Notes under the pieces: generated by a model | The model's database searches: none | Told to the model about the DNA's origin: nothing | The model's input: only the letters and a program-made list of their open reading frames with translations | Shown: piece after piece, positions 25,941 through 36,547 of the stretch | Position numbering within the stretch: the first letter of the stretch is position 1 | Layout: every line of letters starts with the position of its first letter | Made by a program: the position numbers and the translations under genes | Assembly (NCBI GenBank): GCA_900468535.1 | Contig: UBTY01000009.1 | Coordinates: forward strand, 248,001 to 312,000 | DNA from: Hyphomicrobiales bacterium | GTDB taxonomy: Bacteria; Pseudomonadota; Alphaproteobacteria; Rhizobiales; Rhizobiaceae | Length of the DNA: 64,000 nt | Direction of reading: 5' to 3'

Positions 25941-28631
25941 GTGTCTAAATCTCTTGACAGCTTCAATTGTCGTTCCACGCTCACCGTGGACGGTAAGGAC
26001 TATGTGTATTTCAGCCTTCCCAAGGCTGAAGCCAACGGCCTGCCGGGCGTTTCGAAGCTTCCCTATTCGATGAAGGTTCTGCTCGAGAATCTGCTGCGCT
26101 TCGAAGACGGCCAGTCTGTTACCAAGGAACACATTCTCGGCGTTGCCGAGTGGCTGAACAACAAGGGCACGGTCGAAAACGAAATCGCCTATCGCCCGGC
26201 GCGCGTTCTGATGCAGGACTTCACCGGCGTTCCCGCTGTCGTCGACCTTGCTGCGATGCGCGACGCGATGGTATCGCTCGGCGGCGACCCCGAGAAGATC
26301 AACCCGCTCGTTCCCGTCGACCTCGTTATCGACCACTCCGTCATCGTTGACGAATTCGGCACGCCGCAGGCATTTGCCAAGAACGTCGAGCTGGAATACC
26401 AGCGCAACGGCGAGCGCTATCGCTTCCTGAAGTGGGGCCAGCAGGCGTTCAAGAACTTCCGCGTCGTTCCTCCGGGCACCGGCATCTGTCACCAGGTCAA
26501 CCTCGAATATCTCGGCCAGACCGTCTGGACGAAGGAAGAGGACGGCGAGACGATCGCTTATCCGGATACCTGCGTCGGCACCGACTCGCACACGACGATG
26601 ATCAACGGCCTCGGCGTTCTCGGCTGGGGCGTCGGCGGTATCGAAGCGGAAGCTGCCATGCTCGGCCAGCCGGTCTCGATGCTCCTGCCCGAAGTTATCG
26701 GCTTCAAACTGACAGGCAAGCTCAAGGAAGGCGTCACGGCGACCGACCTCGTGCTGATGGTCGTGCAGATGCTGCGCAAGAAGGGCGTCGTCTCGAAATT
26801 CGTCGAATTCTTCGGCCCTGGCATGGACAATATGCCGCTCGCCGACCGCGCGACGATCGGCAACATGGGTCCGGAATACGGCGCGACCTGCGGCTTCTTC
26901 CCGGTTGACGGCGAGACCATCAACTACCTCAACATGTCGGGCCGCACCAAGGACCGCATCGCGCTGGTTGAAGCCTACTCCAAGGCTCAGGGCATGTGGC
27001 GCGAAGGCGACGGTTCCGATCTCGTCTTCACCGACACGCTGGAACTCGACCTCGGCGACGTCGTGCCCGCCATGGCCGGCCCGAAGCGTCCTGAAGGCCG
27101 TATCCCGCTCGAAAACATTGCATCCGGTTTCGCCGGCTCGATGGACACCGACTACAAGAAGCCCGGCCAGCTCTCGAACCGCTATGCGGTTGAAGGCACC
27201 GACTTCGATCTCGGCCATGGCGACGTGGCCATTGCTGCCATCACCTCCTGCACCAACACGTCCAACCCCTCGGTTCTGATCGCAGCCGGTCTCCTCGCCC
27301 GCAACGCCGTTGCCAAGGGTCTGAAGACCAAGCCGTGGGTCAAGACTTCGCTGGCACCCGGATCGCAGGTGGTCGGCGAGTATCTGGCGAAATCCGGCCT
27401 GCAGGCTGATCTCGACAAGCTCGGCTTCAACCTCGTCGGCTTCGGTTGCACGACCTGCATCGGTAACTCCGGCCCGCTGCCAGCGCCGATCTCGAAGACG
27501 ATCAACGACAAGGGCCTGATCGTTTCGGGTGTTCTGTCCGGTAACCGTAACTTCGAAGGCCGTATCTCGCCCGACGTTCAGGCGAATTATCTCGCCTCGC
27601 CGCCGCTCGTCGTCGCCTACGCGCTTGCCGGTACGGTCCAGAAGGACTTGACCAAGGAGCCGATCGGCGAAGACCAGAACGGCAACCCGGTCTACCTCAA
27701 GGACATCTGGCCGACCTCGCACGAAGTGCAGGAGTTCATCCAGAAGTACGTCACCCGTGAACTTTATGAAACCAAGTACGCCGACGTCTTCAAGGGCGAC
27801 GAAAACTGGCAGGCCGTCAACGTGCCGGCCGGGCAGACCTACGCCTGGGATGACAAGTCGACCTACGTGCAGAACCCGCCTTACTTCGTGGGCATGGGCA
27901 AGAAGGGCACGGGCATTTCCGACATCAAGGGTGCTCGCGTTCTCGGCCTCTTCGGCGACAAGATCACCACCGACCACATTTCGCCGGCCGGTTCGATCAA
28001 GGCTGCGTCGCCCGCTGGTGCTTACCTGCTCGAGAACAATGTCGGTGTCGCTGACTTCAACCAGTACGGCACACGTCGTGGCAACCACGAAGTGATGATG
28101 CGCGGCACGTTCGCCAACATCCGCATCCGCAACCACATGCTCGGCCCGAACGGCAAGGAAGGTGGCTACACCATCCACTACCCGTCCAAGGAAGAGGAAT
28201 CGATCTACGACGCGGCCATGCAGTACAAGGCCGAGGGCGTTCCGCTCGTCATCTTCGCAGGTGTCGAATACGGCAACGGCTCGTCGCGCGACTGGGCGGC
28301 GAAGGGCACCAACCTGCTCGGCGTCAAGGCCGTGATCGCGCAGTCGTTCGAGCGTATCCACCGCTCGAACCTGGTCGGCATGGGCGTCATCCCCTTCGTC
28401 TTCGAAGAGGGTACGACCTGGGCAAGCCTCGGCCTGAAGGGCGACGAAATCGTCACCATCGAAGGTCTCGAGAACATCAAGCCACGCGAGAAGAAAATCG
28501 CCAAGATCACTTACGGCGACGGAACCGTGAAGGAAGTGCCGATGCTGTCGCGCGTCGATACGCTCGATGAGGTCATCTACCTCAACAATGGCGGCATCCT
28601 GCAGACGGTTCTTCGCGACCTCGCTGCCTGA
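25941..28631 (+). CDS. acnA: Aconitate hydratase A
   Basis: An 896-residue [4Fe-4S] enzyme of the TCA cycle interconverting citrate and isocitrate. Start at GTG 25941 ([14 protein letters not shown]). Cluster ligands are in [11 protein letters not shown] and [13 protein letters not shown]; the substrate segments [15 protein letters not shown] and [14 protein letters not shown] are intact. It is monocistronic, with a strong terminator, and diverges from the ccm operon through a 259-bp region. The upstream region holds an AT-rich tract at 25760-25778, which may be the promoter. Confidence 0.97.
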   Translation: MSKSLDSFNCRSTLTVDGKDYVYFSLPKAEANGLPGVSKLPYSMKVLLENLLRFEDGQSVTKEHILGVAEWLNNKGTVENEIAYRPARVLMQDFTGVPAVVDLAAMRDAMVSLGGDPEKINPLVPVDLVIDHSVIVDEFGTPQAFAKNVELEYQRNGERYRFLKWGQQAFKNFRVVPPGTGICHQVNLEYLGQTVWTKEEDGETIAYPDTCVGTDSHTTMINGLGVLGWGVGGIEAEAAMLGQPVSMLLPEVIGFKLTGKLKEGVTATDLVLMVVQMLRKKGVVSKFVEFFGPGMDNMPLADRATIGNMGPEYGATCGFFPVDGETINYLNMSGRTKDRIALVEAYSKAQGMWREGDGSDLVFTDTLELDLGDVVPAMAGPKRPEGRIPLENIASGFAGSMDTDYKKPGQLSNRYAVEGTDFDLGHGDVAIAAITSCTNTSNPSVLIAAGLLARNAVAKGLKTKPWVKTSLAPGSQVVGEYLAKSGLQADLDKLGFNLVGFGCTTCIGNSGPLPAPISKTINDKGLIVSGVLSGNRNFEGRISPDVQANYLASPPLVVAYALAGTVQKDLTKEPIGEDQNGNPVYLKDIWPTSHEVQEFIQKYVTRELYETKYADVFKGDENWQAVNVPAGQTYAWDDKSTYVQNPPYFVGMGKKGTGISDIKGARVLGLFGDKITTDHISPAGSIKAASPAGAYLLENNVGVADFNQYGTRRGNHEVMMRGTFANIRIRNHMLGPNGKEGGYTIHYPSKEEESIYDAAMQYKAEGVPLVIFAGVEYGNGSSRDWAAKGTNLLGVKAVIAQSFERIHRSNLVGMGVIPFVFEEGTTWASLGLKGDEIVTIEGLENIKPREKKIAKITYGDGTVKEVPMLSRVDTLDEVIYLNNGGILQTVLRDLAA

Positions 28632-28656
28632 TTTTTAACGGACTTCCATGAGAATG

Positions 28657-28690
28657 ACCGCCGGAAAGAGATTTCCGGCGGTTTTTGTTT
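28657..28690 (+). terminator. Intrinsic terminator of acnA
   Basis: Perfect 11-bp arms ACCGCCGGAAA and TTTCCGGCGGT, GAGA loop, followed by a TTTTGTTT tract. Confidence 0.93.
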
Positions 28691-28862
28691 GTCCGAAGGG
28701 GCCTTCCGCGGCAGGTCACGACGATGTGTTTTGCTCGTCAGCCGAGAAACCGCGTCTCACCCCTTCGTGACTTTCCGTTTCCGGCCGCAGCGACTATCTC
28801 TACGATTAATAGTCGGAGCCGACCTTGCGAGGCAGTCGGCGCTGAAGAAAAGGTAAAGGTGA

Positions 28863-29600
28863 ATGCGCGCGCGGTTGATGATTTCGCTGGTTGCGGTGGC
28901 CGCTATGGCAAGCCCGCTCTTTGCGCAGGAAGCCCCCAAGGGCGTCGTCGAGCTTTTCACGTCACAGGGCTGTGCTTCCTGTCCCCCCGCCGATGCCGCG
29001 TTTCGCAAGCTCGTTGAACGGGGCGATGTGATCGCGCTCGCATATCATGTCGATTACTGGAATTACCTTGGCTGGGCCGATACGCTGAGCTCCAAGGAGA
29101 ATACCGAGCGCCAGTATGGCTATGCACGCAGCATGGGCCGCAGCAACGTCTACACGCCACAGGTAATCGTCAACGGACGGGATCATGTTGCCGGTGCCGA
29201 TCTCAGTGGCATCTCCGGCAAGATCGATTCCTACGCCGGCGACGGCAAGGGTCTCACGGTTCCGATCAAGGCACGCGTCAATGGAGACGAGCTTGAGATC
29301 AAGATCGGCGGTGGTCCCGGCAAGGCAAATGTGGTGATGGTCTATTTCGATCGCGAAAAGACGATAAACGTCGAGAAGGGCGAGAACGGCGGCCAGCAGA
29401 TCGCCTATCTCCATAGCGTTTCCGATGTCGAAACGGTGGGCATGTGGGATGGCAAGGAAACAAGCTTGACGCTGCCGGCCAACGTACTGCAGAAGCCCGA
29501 TTTGGAGGGCTGCGCGATTCTGCTTCAGACATCGACGTCAGATGGCACGCCTGCAGCAATTCTGGGCGCGACCGTCATCATGGCGGGCAAGAGCATCTGA
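28863..29600 (+). CDS. Secreted DUF1223 thioredoxin-like protein
   Basis: A 245-residue exported protein. A signal peptide (RARLMISLVAVAAMASPLFAQ) precedes a DUF1223 domain with a thioredoxin-like CxxC motif, FTSQGCASCPPAD, and the conserved segment VDYWNYLGWADTLSS. The family is widespread in alphaproteobacteria and is presumed to be a periplasmic thiol-disulfide protein; the activity is untested here. It stands alone between acnA and the structured non-coding stretch. Confidence 0.88.
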   Translation: MRARLMISLVAVAAMASPLFAQEAPKGVVELFTSQGCASCPPADAAFRKLVERGDVIALAYHVDYWNYLGWADTLSSKENTERQYGYARSMGRSNVYTPQVIVNGRDHVAGADLSGISGKIDSYAGDGKGLTVPIKARVNGDELEIKIGGGPGKANVVMVYFDREKTINVEKGENGGQQIAYLHSVSDVETVGMWDGKETSLTLPANVLQKPDLEGCAILLQTSTSDGTPAAILGATVIMAGKSI

Positions 29601-29603
29601 TAG

Positions 29604-29748
29604 TTTCATCTGCGTGGCAGATGGAAACCGGGTGGCCCGGCTGATCGTATTCGGGGCTGGGGTTAAGGTCGATACGGTCAGCCGGGCCCTTTGGCGCGCT
29701 GGCGCCAAACTCGCGATTTGCCACCTGATAAGGTGCGCAAATCTTCTT
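29604..29748 (+). ncRNA. Candidate structured RNA or palindromic repeat element
   Basis: Four hairpins follow the DUF1223 stop codon. The first pairs 29604-29613 with 29617-29627 (one bulge). The second pairs 29634-29650 with 29672-29688: 17 bp with one G-T pair and a 21-base loop. The third is TTTGGCGC/GCGCCAAA at 29690-29709. The fourth is GATTTGCCACCT with AGGTGCGCAAATC at 29715-29743, followed by TTCTT, like a terminator. It could be a small RNA, a 3'-UTR structure or a rhizobial palindromic repeat. The strand is a guess based on the final T-rich tail. Confidence 0.4.
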
Positions 29749-29902
29749 GCAGCGGACTCAGACAAACCCGCAGCTCGATTGGGAGCGAATTTCTATTGCA
29801 AATGAGGCGCTGTTTTGACTGAATTGCGGCGCGGGGGAGATTGCACAGAGTATGCTTAATGCGCGCGTTGGCACGCTTGCAATTTGTAAACGCTGAGGCA
29901 AA

Positions 29903-29920
29903 CTGTCATTCACCTGTCAC
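29903..29920 (+). promoter_or_regulatory. Pho-box-like direct repeat upstream of DUF2794
   Basis: CTGTCAT-TCAC-CTGTCAC matches the classical PhoB box (two 7-bp repeats, 4-bp spacer, 11-bp period) at every conserved position. It lies only 22 bp before the start codon and no clear -10 element follows, so whether it activates this gene is open. Confidence 0.55.
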
Positions 29921-29942
29921 GAACAGAGGCCTTTGGAGACTG

Positions 29943-30344
29943 ATGACAGATCAGCCGGATTTGCGGCCGGGGGAGATCCGAGCCGCCGACAACAGTTCGT
30001 CCAGCGTCGTGGATCTCAAGGAGTACAGGCAAAGCAAGGATCCGCTTCCCGTCACGTTTCACCGCAGAGAACTCGATGCGATCCTTTGGATCTATGGGCG
30101 GATGGTCGGCGAGGGAGAATGGCGGGATTACGCCATCGATCACCTGAAAGACCGGGCGGTCTTCTCCGTTTTTAAACGCTCGGGCGAAATGCCCCTCTTC
30201 CGCATCGAAAAGAATCCGAAGCTTGCGGCCAAGCAGGGCGCGTTCTCGGTGATCAATACGAACGGGGTCACTCTCAAGCGCGGCCAGGAACTGCAGCAGG
30301 TTCTCAAGGTCTTCAACAAGACGCTGAAACTCGTCGAGAAGTGA
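29943..30344 (+). CDS. DUF2794 family protein
   Basis: A 133-residue soluble protein of an alphaproteobacterial family of unknown function. The conserved core is VVDLKEYRQSKDPLPVTFHRRELDAIL, then YGRMVGEGEWRDYAID and PLFRIEKNPKL. The start at 29943 has GGAG upstream. It is monocistronic, converging on the acetyltransferase gene. A PhoB-box-like repeat directly upstream is the only regulatory clue. Confidence 0.85.
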   Translation: MTDQPDLRPGEIRAADNSSSSVVDLKEYRQSKDPLPVTFHRRELDAILWIYGRMVGEGEWRDYAIDHLKDRAVFSVFKRSGEMPLFRIEKNPKLAAKQGAFSVINTNGVTLKRGQELQQVLKVFNKTLKLVEK

Positions 30345-30350
30345 TGCCGG

Positions 30351-30908
30351 TCAACCGTTGAAAAGCGTTCCGGGGTAGGTCGTCGGATCGGGGTTGGTCG
30401 AGTTTCCGTCACCGAGGGCTCGCTGCATGATCATCGTGTCGAGCCACTTGCCGTGCTTGTATCCGGTCCCCTTCAGGCGTCCCGTTTCTTCGAAGCCCGC
30501 GCTGCGATGAAGCGCGATCGAAGCCGGATGCGCGCCTCCGATGACCGCAGCCATTTGCCGGAAGCCGAGCGAAGTGCAGCGCTCGATCAGTTCATGCAAG
30601 AGCAGGCGCCCTATGCCCCGTCCTCGCGCCTCAGGTCCAAGATAGATCGAGTCTTCCACCATCCACCGGTAGGCCGGTCTGGTGCGGAAGGCCGATGCGT
30701 AGGCATAGCCCAGTAAACGGTGCTCGTCGTCCACGGCTGCTATGTATGGGTAGCCCTGGCCGGTGATAGCGGAGAAGCGTGCAGCCATCTCGGTCACCTC
30801 AGGCGGCGCGATCTCGTAACTTGCGACGCCGTTCAAGACGGATTCGCGATAGATCGCGGTGATGGATCCGAGATCGGAGGTAGACGCGTTGCGAAGGAGG
30901 ATTGGCAT
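30351..30908 (-). CDS. GNAT acetyltransferase, phosphinothricin acetyltransferase-like
   Basis: A 185-residue N-acetyltransferase. The acetyl-CoA loop is EARGRGIGRLLLHELIERC, preceded by YLGPEARG, and the N-terminus has the ITAIYRESVLNGVASYE stretch typical of phosphinothricin or methionine-sulfoximine acetyltransferases. Start at 30908 gives MPILLRNAST; a longer frame to 30950 is possible. Substrate not known; such enzymes are common in soil bacteria. Confidence 0.88.
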   Translation of the reverse strand: MPILLRNASTSDLGSITAIYRESVLNGVASYEIAPPEVTEMAARFSAITGQGYPYIAAVDDEHRLLGYAYASAFRTRPAYRWMVEDSIYLGPEARGRGIGRLLLHELIERCTSLGFRQMAAVIGGAHPASIALHRSAGFEETGRLKGTGYKHGKWLDTMIMQRALGDGNSTNPDPTTYPGTLFNG

Positions 30909-30971
30909 TCGGTGGACCGGAGCTGAGGAGACTGAGCGTCCAGAAAGCACTCTCGCGGTTGCCGTTCAAAC

Positions 30972-30997
30972 AAAAAAGGCGGCCGAAGCCGCCTTTT
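30972..30997 (-). terminator. Intrinsic terminator of the Bax inhibitor family gene
   Basis: AAGGCGGC and GCCGCCTT arms with a CGAA loop; TTTTTTG follows on the minus strand and TTTTCC on the plus strand. It lies 20 bp after the stop codon at 31018. Confidence 0.88.
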
Positions 30998-31017
30998 CCG
31001 TATTGGTGAAGCCCGCG

Positions 31018-31746
31018 TTACTTGCGGTCGCCCATGAACTGCAGAAGGAACATGAACAGGTTGATGAAGTCGAGGTAGAGCGTCAGTGCGCCCATGATCG
31101 CCTTGCGGCCAACGACTTCTGCGCCGTCGGCTTCGTAGTACAGTTCCTTGATGCGCTGCGTGTCGTAGGCGGTCAGGCCCGAAAAGATCAGGACACCGAT
31201 CACCGAAACAGCGAACTGCAGGGCGGACGAATGCAGAAAGATGTTCACGATCGACGCGATGATCAGGCCAAAGAGGCCCATGATCAGGAACGAGCCCATC
31301 GCAGACAGATCACGCTTGGTCGTGTAGCCATACAGCGAAAGTGCGCCAAAGGCGGCTGCAGTCACGAAGAAAGTCTGCGTGATGCTCGACTGCGTATAGA
31401 CCAGGAATATCGACGCGAGCGACAGTCCCACCAGCGCGGCGTATATCCAGAATGTTGTCTGCGCGGCAGCAACGCTCATCCGGTTAATCCTGAAGCTCAG
31501 GAAGAATACAGCGGCCAGCGGAGCCAGAATGACCACCCAGCGGAGCGGTGATTGGAACAGCAGAACGCCGAACTGCGTCAGCTGGCCGTCCTGGACGGCG
31601 AAATTGAAGCCGAGATAGGCGGCTACACCCGTGATCGCCAAACCTAGCGCCATCAGGTTGTAGACTCTCAGCATATAGCTGCGCAGGCCCTGGTCGATCA
31701 TCTCGCCGGTTTGTGCGCGGCTTTGGTAGTTGCGTAGGTCAGCCAT
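31018..31746 (-). CDS. Bax inhibitor-1/YccA/YbhL family membrane protein
   Basis: A 242-residue integral membrane protein with seven hydrophobic segments and the C-terminal segment DTQRIKELYYEADG typical of the BI-1 family. Family members are implicated in membrane homeostasis and calcium leak. The ATG at 31746 has AGAGGAAA upstream. The leader carries a two-tier hairpin in the position of the known alphaproteobacterial ybhL leader RNA. It is monocistronic with a strong terminator. Confidence 0.92.
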   Translation of the reverse strand: MADLRNYQSRAQTGEMIDQGLRSYMLRVYNLMALGLAITGVAAYLGFNFAVQDGQLTQFGVLLFQSPLRWVVILAPLAAVFFLSFRINRMSVAAAQTTFWIYAALVGLSLASIFLVYTQSSITQTFFVTAAAFGALSLYGYTTKRDLSAMGSFLIMGLFGLIIASIVNIFLHSSALQFAVSVIGVLIFSGLTAYDTQRIKELYYEADGAEVVGRKAIMGALTLYLDFINLFMFLLQFMGDRK

Positions 31747-31760
31747 AGTTTCCTCTTGAC

Positions 31761-31814
31761 AGCTCCGATGGGAAAACGGTGTCGGGTTCACGACCCGGGC
31801 GCCGCTGCGGAGCT
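31761..31814 (-). ncRNA. Putative ybhL leader RNA
   Basis: On the minus strand, AGCTCCG and CGGAGCT form an outer stem closing an inner hairpin CGGGT/ACCCG. It ends about 14 bp before the start codon of the YbhL-family gene. A conserved RNA motif of this gene class is known in alphaproteobacteria; the match is by position and shape only, not by covariance search. Confidence 0.5.
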
Positions 31815-31928
31815 CCAGCATGCCTACTGAGCAATATGAGGCTTTCGCCTGCTGCAAACAAGAGCCTTGCAACCGCCGATCGGGTTAAATCGCAGTAAGG
31901 TGAAGGGAAATTCGGCCGCAGACCGTCG

Positions 31929-34468
31929 TCAAAGTTCACGCAAAACGGGTGCGGCTTTCTGCCCGAGAATTCGCCACGTTCCGATCAGGCCGATGCCAAC
32001 CGTCAGCACCAAGGCCACGACAAGCGTGCTGCCGGCGACGGCGGGGAGGAAGTGAGACGGTATTCGCATGATGCGGGCAACGATGAACCAGGCCGCGATG
32101 CCGCCTGCAAACAGGGCGAATATGGCGGTTGCCGCGCCGAGGATCAGATACTCGTAGCAGAAGGCGCGGATCAGCATCTTTCTCGTTGCGCCCAATGTCT
32201 TCAGCACCACGGCGTCGTGGGTTCGTGCCCGGTTTCCGGCCGCCAGCGCACCGGCTAGCACAAGAACGGACGCGATCAGGGCCACGGAGGCGGCGGCACG
32301 GATGGCCGTCGCCAGCTGCGCCACAAGCGTATTGACGATGTCGATCGCATCCTTGACGCGGACGCTTGTTATCGTTGGGTAGGTGTTGGTCACCGACTTG
32401 AGGATTGCCGCCTCTTCGGGCGCTGTCGCGGTCGGGTCGGTCAGGGTTGCAAGCCAGGCATGTGGCGCGCCACGGAAGGTGTTCGGCGAGAACACCATGA
32501 CGAAATTGATCGAGAGCGATTCCCATTCGACCTTGCGGAGGTTGGCGATCTTGGCCGTGATGTTCCGGCCGAGGACGTTGACGGTGACAGTGTCGCCGAT
32601 CTTCAGCCCGAGTTCCTTCGCCTCCTCCGCCGAGAAGGATACAAGCGGTTCGCCGCTGTAGTCCTTCGGCCACCACGTTCCATCGGTCAGCGATGCGTTC
32701 TCCGGCAGGGTCTCCGCGTAGGTAATGCCGCGATCACCGCGAAGAACCCATTGTCCGGCCGGCGGGACTTTCATTTTCGTCACGTCCTGCCCGTTGAAGG
32801 CGAGGATGCGGCCCCGAAGCATCGGCACCTCGACGAGCTTGCCCTCTGGTGCGTGTTCCTTGACCAGTTCGCGAAACTGCTTCACTTCCGAGCCCTGGAT
32901 GTCGACGAAGAAGAAATTCGGCGCGCCTGCGGCCATGCGGCCCGTCAGTTGCTGACGCATGTTGCCGTCGATCAGCGTCAGGGTCACGAGCAGCGCCAGG
33001 CCAAGGCCGAGTGACAGCACCACAGCTGGCGTCAGGGCGCCGGGTCGATGAATATTTCCGATCGCGAGCCGCAGCGCCGGCGAATTGACGCGTGGGCTGC
33101 GTTTTGCCAGCCATGCGATGCCGGCTGCGACCGCTCGCAACACCACGAAAGCGAAAGCGATGGCGCCGATGAAGACGATTGCGATGAAGCGGTCGTGGGC
33201 GGTTGCGATTGCAAGGCCAGCCAGGGCGGCGAGGAAGGCCGCCGCCAGGACCACATATGGCCACGAAGGCAGCCCCTTCGCCTCGAAGCCCTGCTCGCGC
33301 AAGAGCGCGGTTGCCGGAACTTCACGAGAATGGCCAAGCGGCATGATGGCAAATGCGAGCGTGGTCAGGATGCCGAAAAGAACCGATACCGCCAGCGCGA
33401 CGGGATAGAGCGTCGGTGCGGTCGATATGGGCAGGAACTGCGCGAGGAACTGTGAGGCGATGATGGGTGCCAACGCACCGATCACCAGGCCGATCACGAT
33501 ACCGCCGAGCGCGATGATGCCGATCTGGAACAGATAGATCAGGACGATCGTGGCAGCAGGTGCGCCGAGACATTTGAAGGTCGCGATGGTCGTTCGCTTC
33601 GCGTCAAGAAACGCGCGAACCGCGTTCGCCACGCCGACACCGCCGACGATCAATGCCGTCAGGCCAACGAGGGTGAGAAACTGGGAAAAGCGCTCGATGT
33701 TCTCCGTCAACGACGGAGCTGCGCGGTCGCTGGTGCGGATTGACCAGCCCGCGGAAGGAAACTCCTTGGCCGCGCGGTCGCGGATAGTGGACACGTCGCC
33801 ACGGCTCTCAAGCCGGATCTTGTAGGCATGTTCGACAAGGCTTCCCGTCTGGATGAGACCGGACGCCTGCAGCGCCTTGCGGCTGACGATCAGGCGCGGT
33901 GCGAAGCCGAAACCTTCCGAAACGGCGTCCGGCTCCGTCTTCACCGTCCCGGTTATGTTCAGGATCACGTTGCCGAGAAGGATTTCGTCTCCAAGCTTGA
34001 GGCCGAGACGGTCGAGGAGCAAGGGAGCCGCGACCGCTCCATAGGTTCCGTTTTGATCGGCGAGGAGGGTATGAAGGGGATAGTTCGGCTCAGCTTCGAA
34101 TTTGCCGTAGAGTGGATAGGCACCGTCAACGGCTTTCACCTCGACCAGCGCCTGATCCGATCCGTCAGGCTTGCGGGCCATCGAACGGAGGCCGGTGGAA
34201 ACCGATACCTTGCCCAGTCCCTGCAGGAAGCCAAGTTCCGGCTCGGTCGCCTCGCGATTGTTGAGCTCGAAGCGAACGTCTCCAGCCAGAATTTCCTGGC
34301 CGCGTGTCTCGATCGTGTCGGTGATCGATTGGGATACCGAATTCACCGCCGCAATCGCGCCCGTGCCGAGCGCGATGCAGGCCAGGAAAATGTAGAAACC
34401 TCTCAATCCTCCCCTCAGCTCGCGCAGAGCCAGGCGAAAGGCGAGCGATATTCGCGGGGTCATCAACG

Positions 34469-34472
<4 letters not shown>
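31929..34472 (-). CDS. ABC transporter permease, YbbP/FtsX-like
   Basis: An 847-residue inner-membrane protein with an N-terminal helix and MacB-like periplasmic domain (after FYIFLACIALGTGAIAAVNSVSQ), followed by two FtsX-like sets of helices. The layout matches E. coli YbbP. With the ATPase encoded by the overlapping upstream gene it probably forms a mechanotransmitting ABC complex, possibly acting on lipoproteins or lipids; the substrate is not established. The divergent tesA-like gene is the usual neighbour. Confidence 0.9.
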
Positions 34473-35176
<704 letters not shown>

Positions 35177-35240
35177 CAGGGTTCGCCCTATATAGATGCG
35201 GATAGCACGCCAGTCTTCGGCCCAATCTAGGGAAAGCGGA

Positions 35241-35885
35241 ATGAGTTTTAAAGTTGCCGGCCTTCACATCGCTGTCATTGCAGCCACCCTGCTGTTTTCG
35301 ACGGTCGTCAATGCACGAACCATAAATCTGGTCGGCTTTGGGGACAGCCTGATGGCAGGATATCAATTGCCGCCTGGTGATGGCTTTCCGGAGAAGCTGC
35401 AGGCGGCGCTGAAAGCGAAGGGCGTCGATGTGACAATCGCCAATGCTGGTGTCTCCGGCGACACCACGAGCGGGGGACTTGCGCGAATCGATTGGTCCGT
35501 TCCCGACGGTACCGACGGGGTGATTCTCGAGCTTGGTGCCAACGATGCCCTGCGTGGGATCGCTCCGGAACAGAGTGAAAAGAATCTGGACGAAATGCTT
35601 GCCCGGCTAAAGGAGCGCGGGATCGCTGTCTTGCTCGTCGGCATGATGGCGCCGCCGAACATGGGTGATGACTATGCCGCCCGGTTCAATCCGATATACG
35701 AAAAACTTGCGCAAAAACATAATGTTGCGCTCTATCCATTTTTCCTCGACGGGGTCGTTCTCGATGCCGGGCTCAAGCTTGAGGATGGCATGCATCCGAA
35801 CAGCAAGGGGGTTGATGTGATGGTTCAGAAGATGGAGCCGGCTATCACGCAATTCATTGGAACGATTTCTACTGTGAAGAATTAG
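35241..35885 (+). CDS. TesA-like SGNH arylesterase/lysophospholipase
   Basis: A 214-residue exported hydrolase. A signal peptide (AVIAATLLFSTVVNA) precedes the SGNH blocks: GDSLMAGYQ (nucleophile serine), NAGVSGDTTSGGL (block II Gly), LGANDALRG (block III Asn), and DGMHPNSKG (block V Asp and His). It resembles E. coli TesA, a periplasmic thioesterase, protease and lysophospholipase. The start at 35241 follows GGGAAAGC. The divergent YbbA/YbbP genes suggest a shared envelope role. Confidence 0.92.
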   Translation: MSFKVAGLHIAVIAATLLFSTVVNARTINLVGFGDSLMAGYQLPPGDGFPEKLQAALKAKGVDVTIANAGVSGDTTSGGLARIDWSVPDGTDGVILELGANDALRGIAPEQSEKNLDEMLARLKERGIAVLLVGMMAPPNMGDDYAARFNPIYEKLAQKHNVALYPFFLDGVVLDAGLKLEDGMHPNSKGVDVMVQKMEPAITQFIGTISTVKN

Positions 35886-35953
35886 GGACTTGCGCAGGTG
35901 CGCAATGCGTGATTCCGTGTGAGCACCTGCAAAAGATTCGGGGAGTGCTCGTT

Positions 35954-36547
35954 ATGCCGAGACTATTTACCGCCCTCGAAATTCCGCGCAATGCGGCGAT
36001 GAGCCTCTCTTTGCTGCGCGGTGGTCTCCCTGGTGCTCGCTGGATCGACGTCGAGAACTATCACATCACGTTACGCTTCATCGGCGATGTCGATGGCCGT
36101 ACCGCTGATGAGGTTGTCGACCGTCTCGATCGCATCGATCGCCCCGAATTTCAGATTCGGCTGGATGGGATCGGATCGTTCGGTTCAAAGAAACCGCATT
36201 CAGTGTGGGCAGGGGTTTCGCCTTCCCCGGAAATGTACGCCCTGCAGGCCGAAATCGAACGTATCTGCCAGCGGATCGGGCTGCCGCCGGATCCACGCAA
36301 GTTCATGCCGCACGTCACATTGGCGCGAATGAAGAACGCGCGAGTCGATGACGTCGTCCACTATCTTGCGGGTCGCGGGAATTTCCAGACGACGCAGTTC
36401 ACCGTGCCGCGTTTCGTGCTTCTCTCCTCACGAGATTCCGTCGGTGGCGGGCCATATCTGACGGAAGAGATCTTTCCCCTTCACGAGGCATTGTCGGCGC
36501 CCAGCGCTGCCAGCAGCTTCCTGCAGCCGGTCAAGAGCCTGGCATAG
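35954..36547 (+). CDS. thpR: RNA 2',3'-cyclic phosphodiesterase
   Basis: A 197-residue 2H-phosphoesterase. Both HxT motifs are present: H37-I-T39 (YHITLRF) and H120-V-T122 (PHVTLARM). The N-terminus MPRLFTALEIP is typical of ThpR (LigT). Enzymes of this group open 2',3'-cyclic phosphates on RNA ends; a wider physiological role is unclear. GGGGAG lies about ten bases before the ATG. The last 67 bp overlap, in antisense, the end of the convergent phosphatase gene. Confidence 0.9.
   Translation: MPRLFTALEIPRNAAMSLSLLRGGLPGARWIDVENYHITLRFIGDVDGRTADEVVDRLDRIDRPEFQIRLDGIGSFGSKKPHSVWAGVSPSPEMYALQAEIERICQRIGLPPDPRKFMPHVTLARMKNARVDDVVHYLAGRGNFQTTQFTVPRFVLLSSRDSVGGGPYLTEEIFPLHEALSAPSAASSFLQPVKSLA

Larger units (their letters stand above)
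29601..29942. other. 342-bp gap with four hairpins and a Pho-box-like repeat
   Basis: No convincing protein gene is visible. The left half (29604-29743) is filled by four successive inverted repeats, listed separately as a candidate structured RNA. The right half is AT-richer and contains a Pho-box-like direct repeat at 29903-29920, 22 bp before the DUF2794 start codon. Confidence 0.6.

Noticed and set aside
25923..28361. Long open frame antisense to acnA
   Set aside because: It shadows the third-codon-position bias of acnA, encodes no recognisable motif, and has no ribosome-binding site. Similar long antisense frames opposite leuC (2722-4338), mtaB/ftsY (18489-20390) and typA (57621-59837) were dropped for the same reason.
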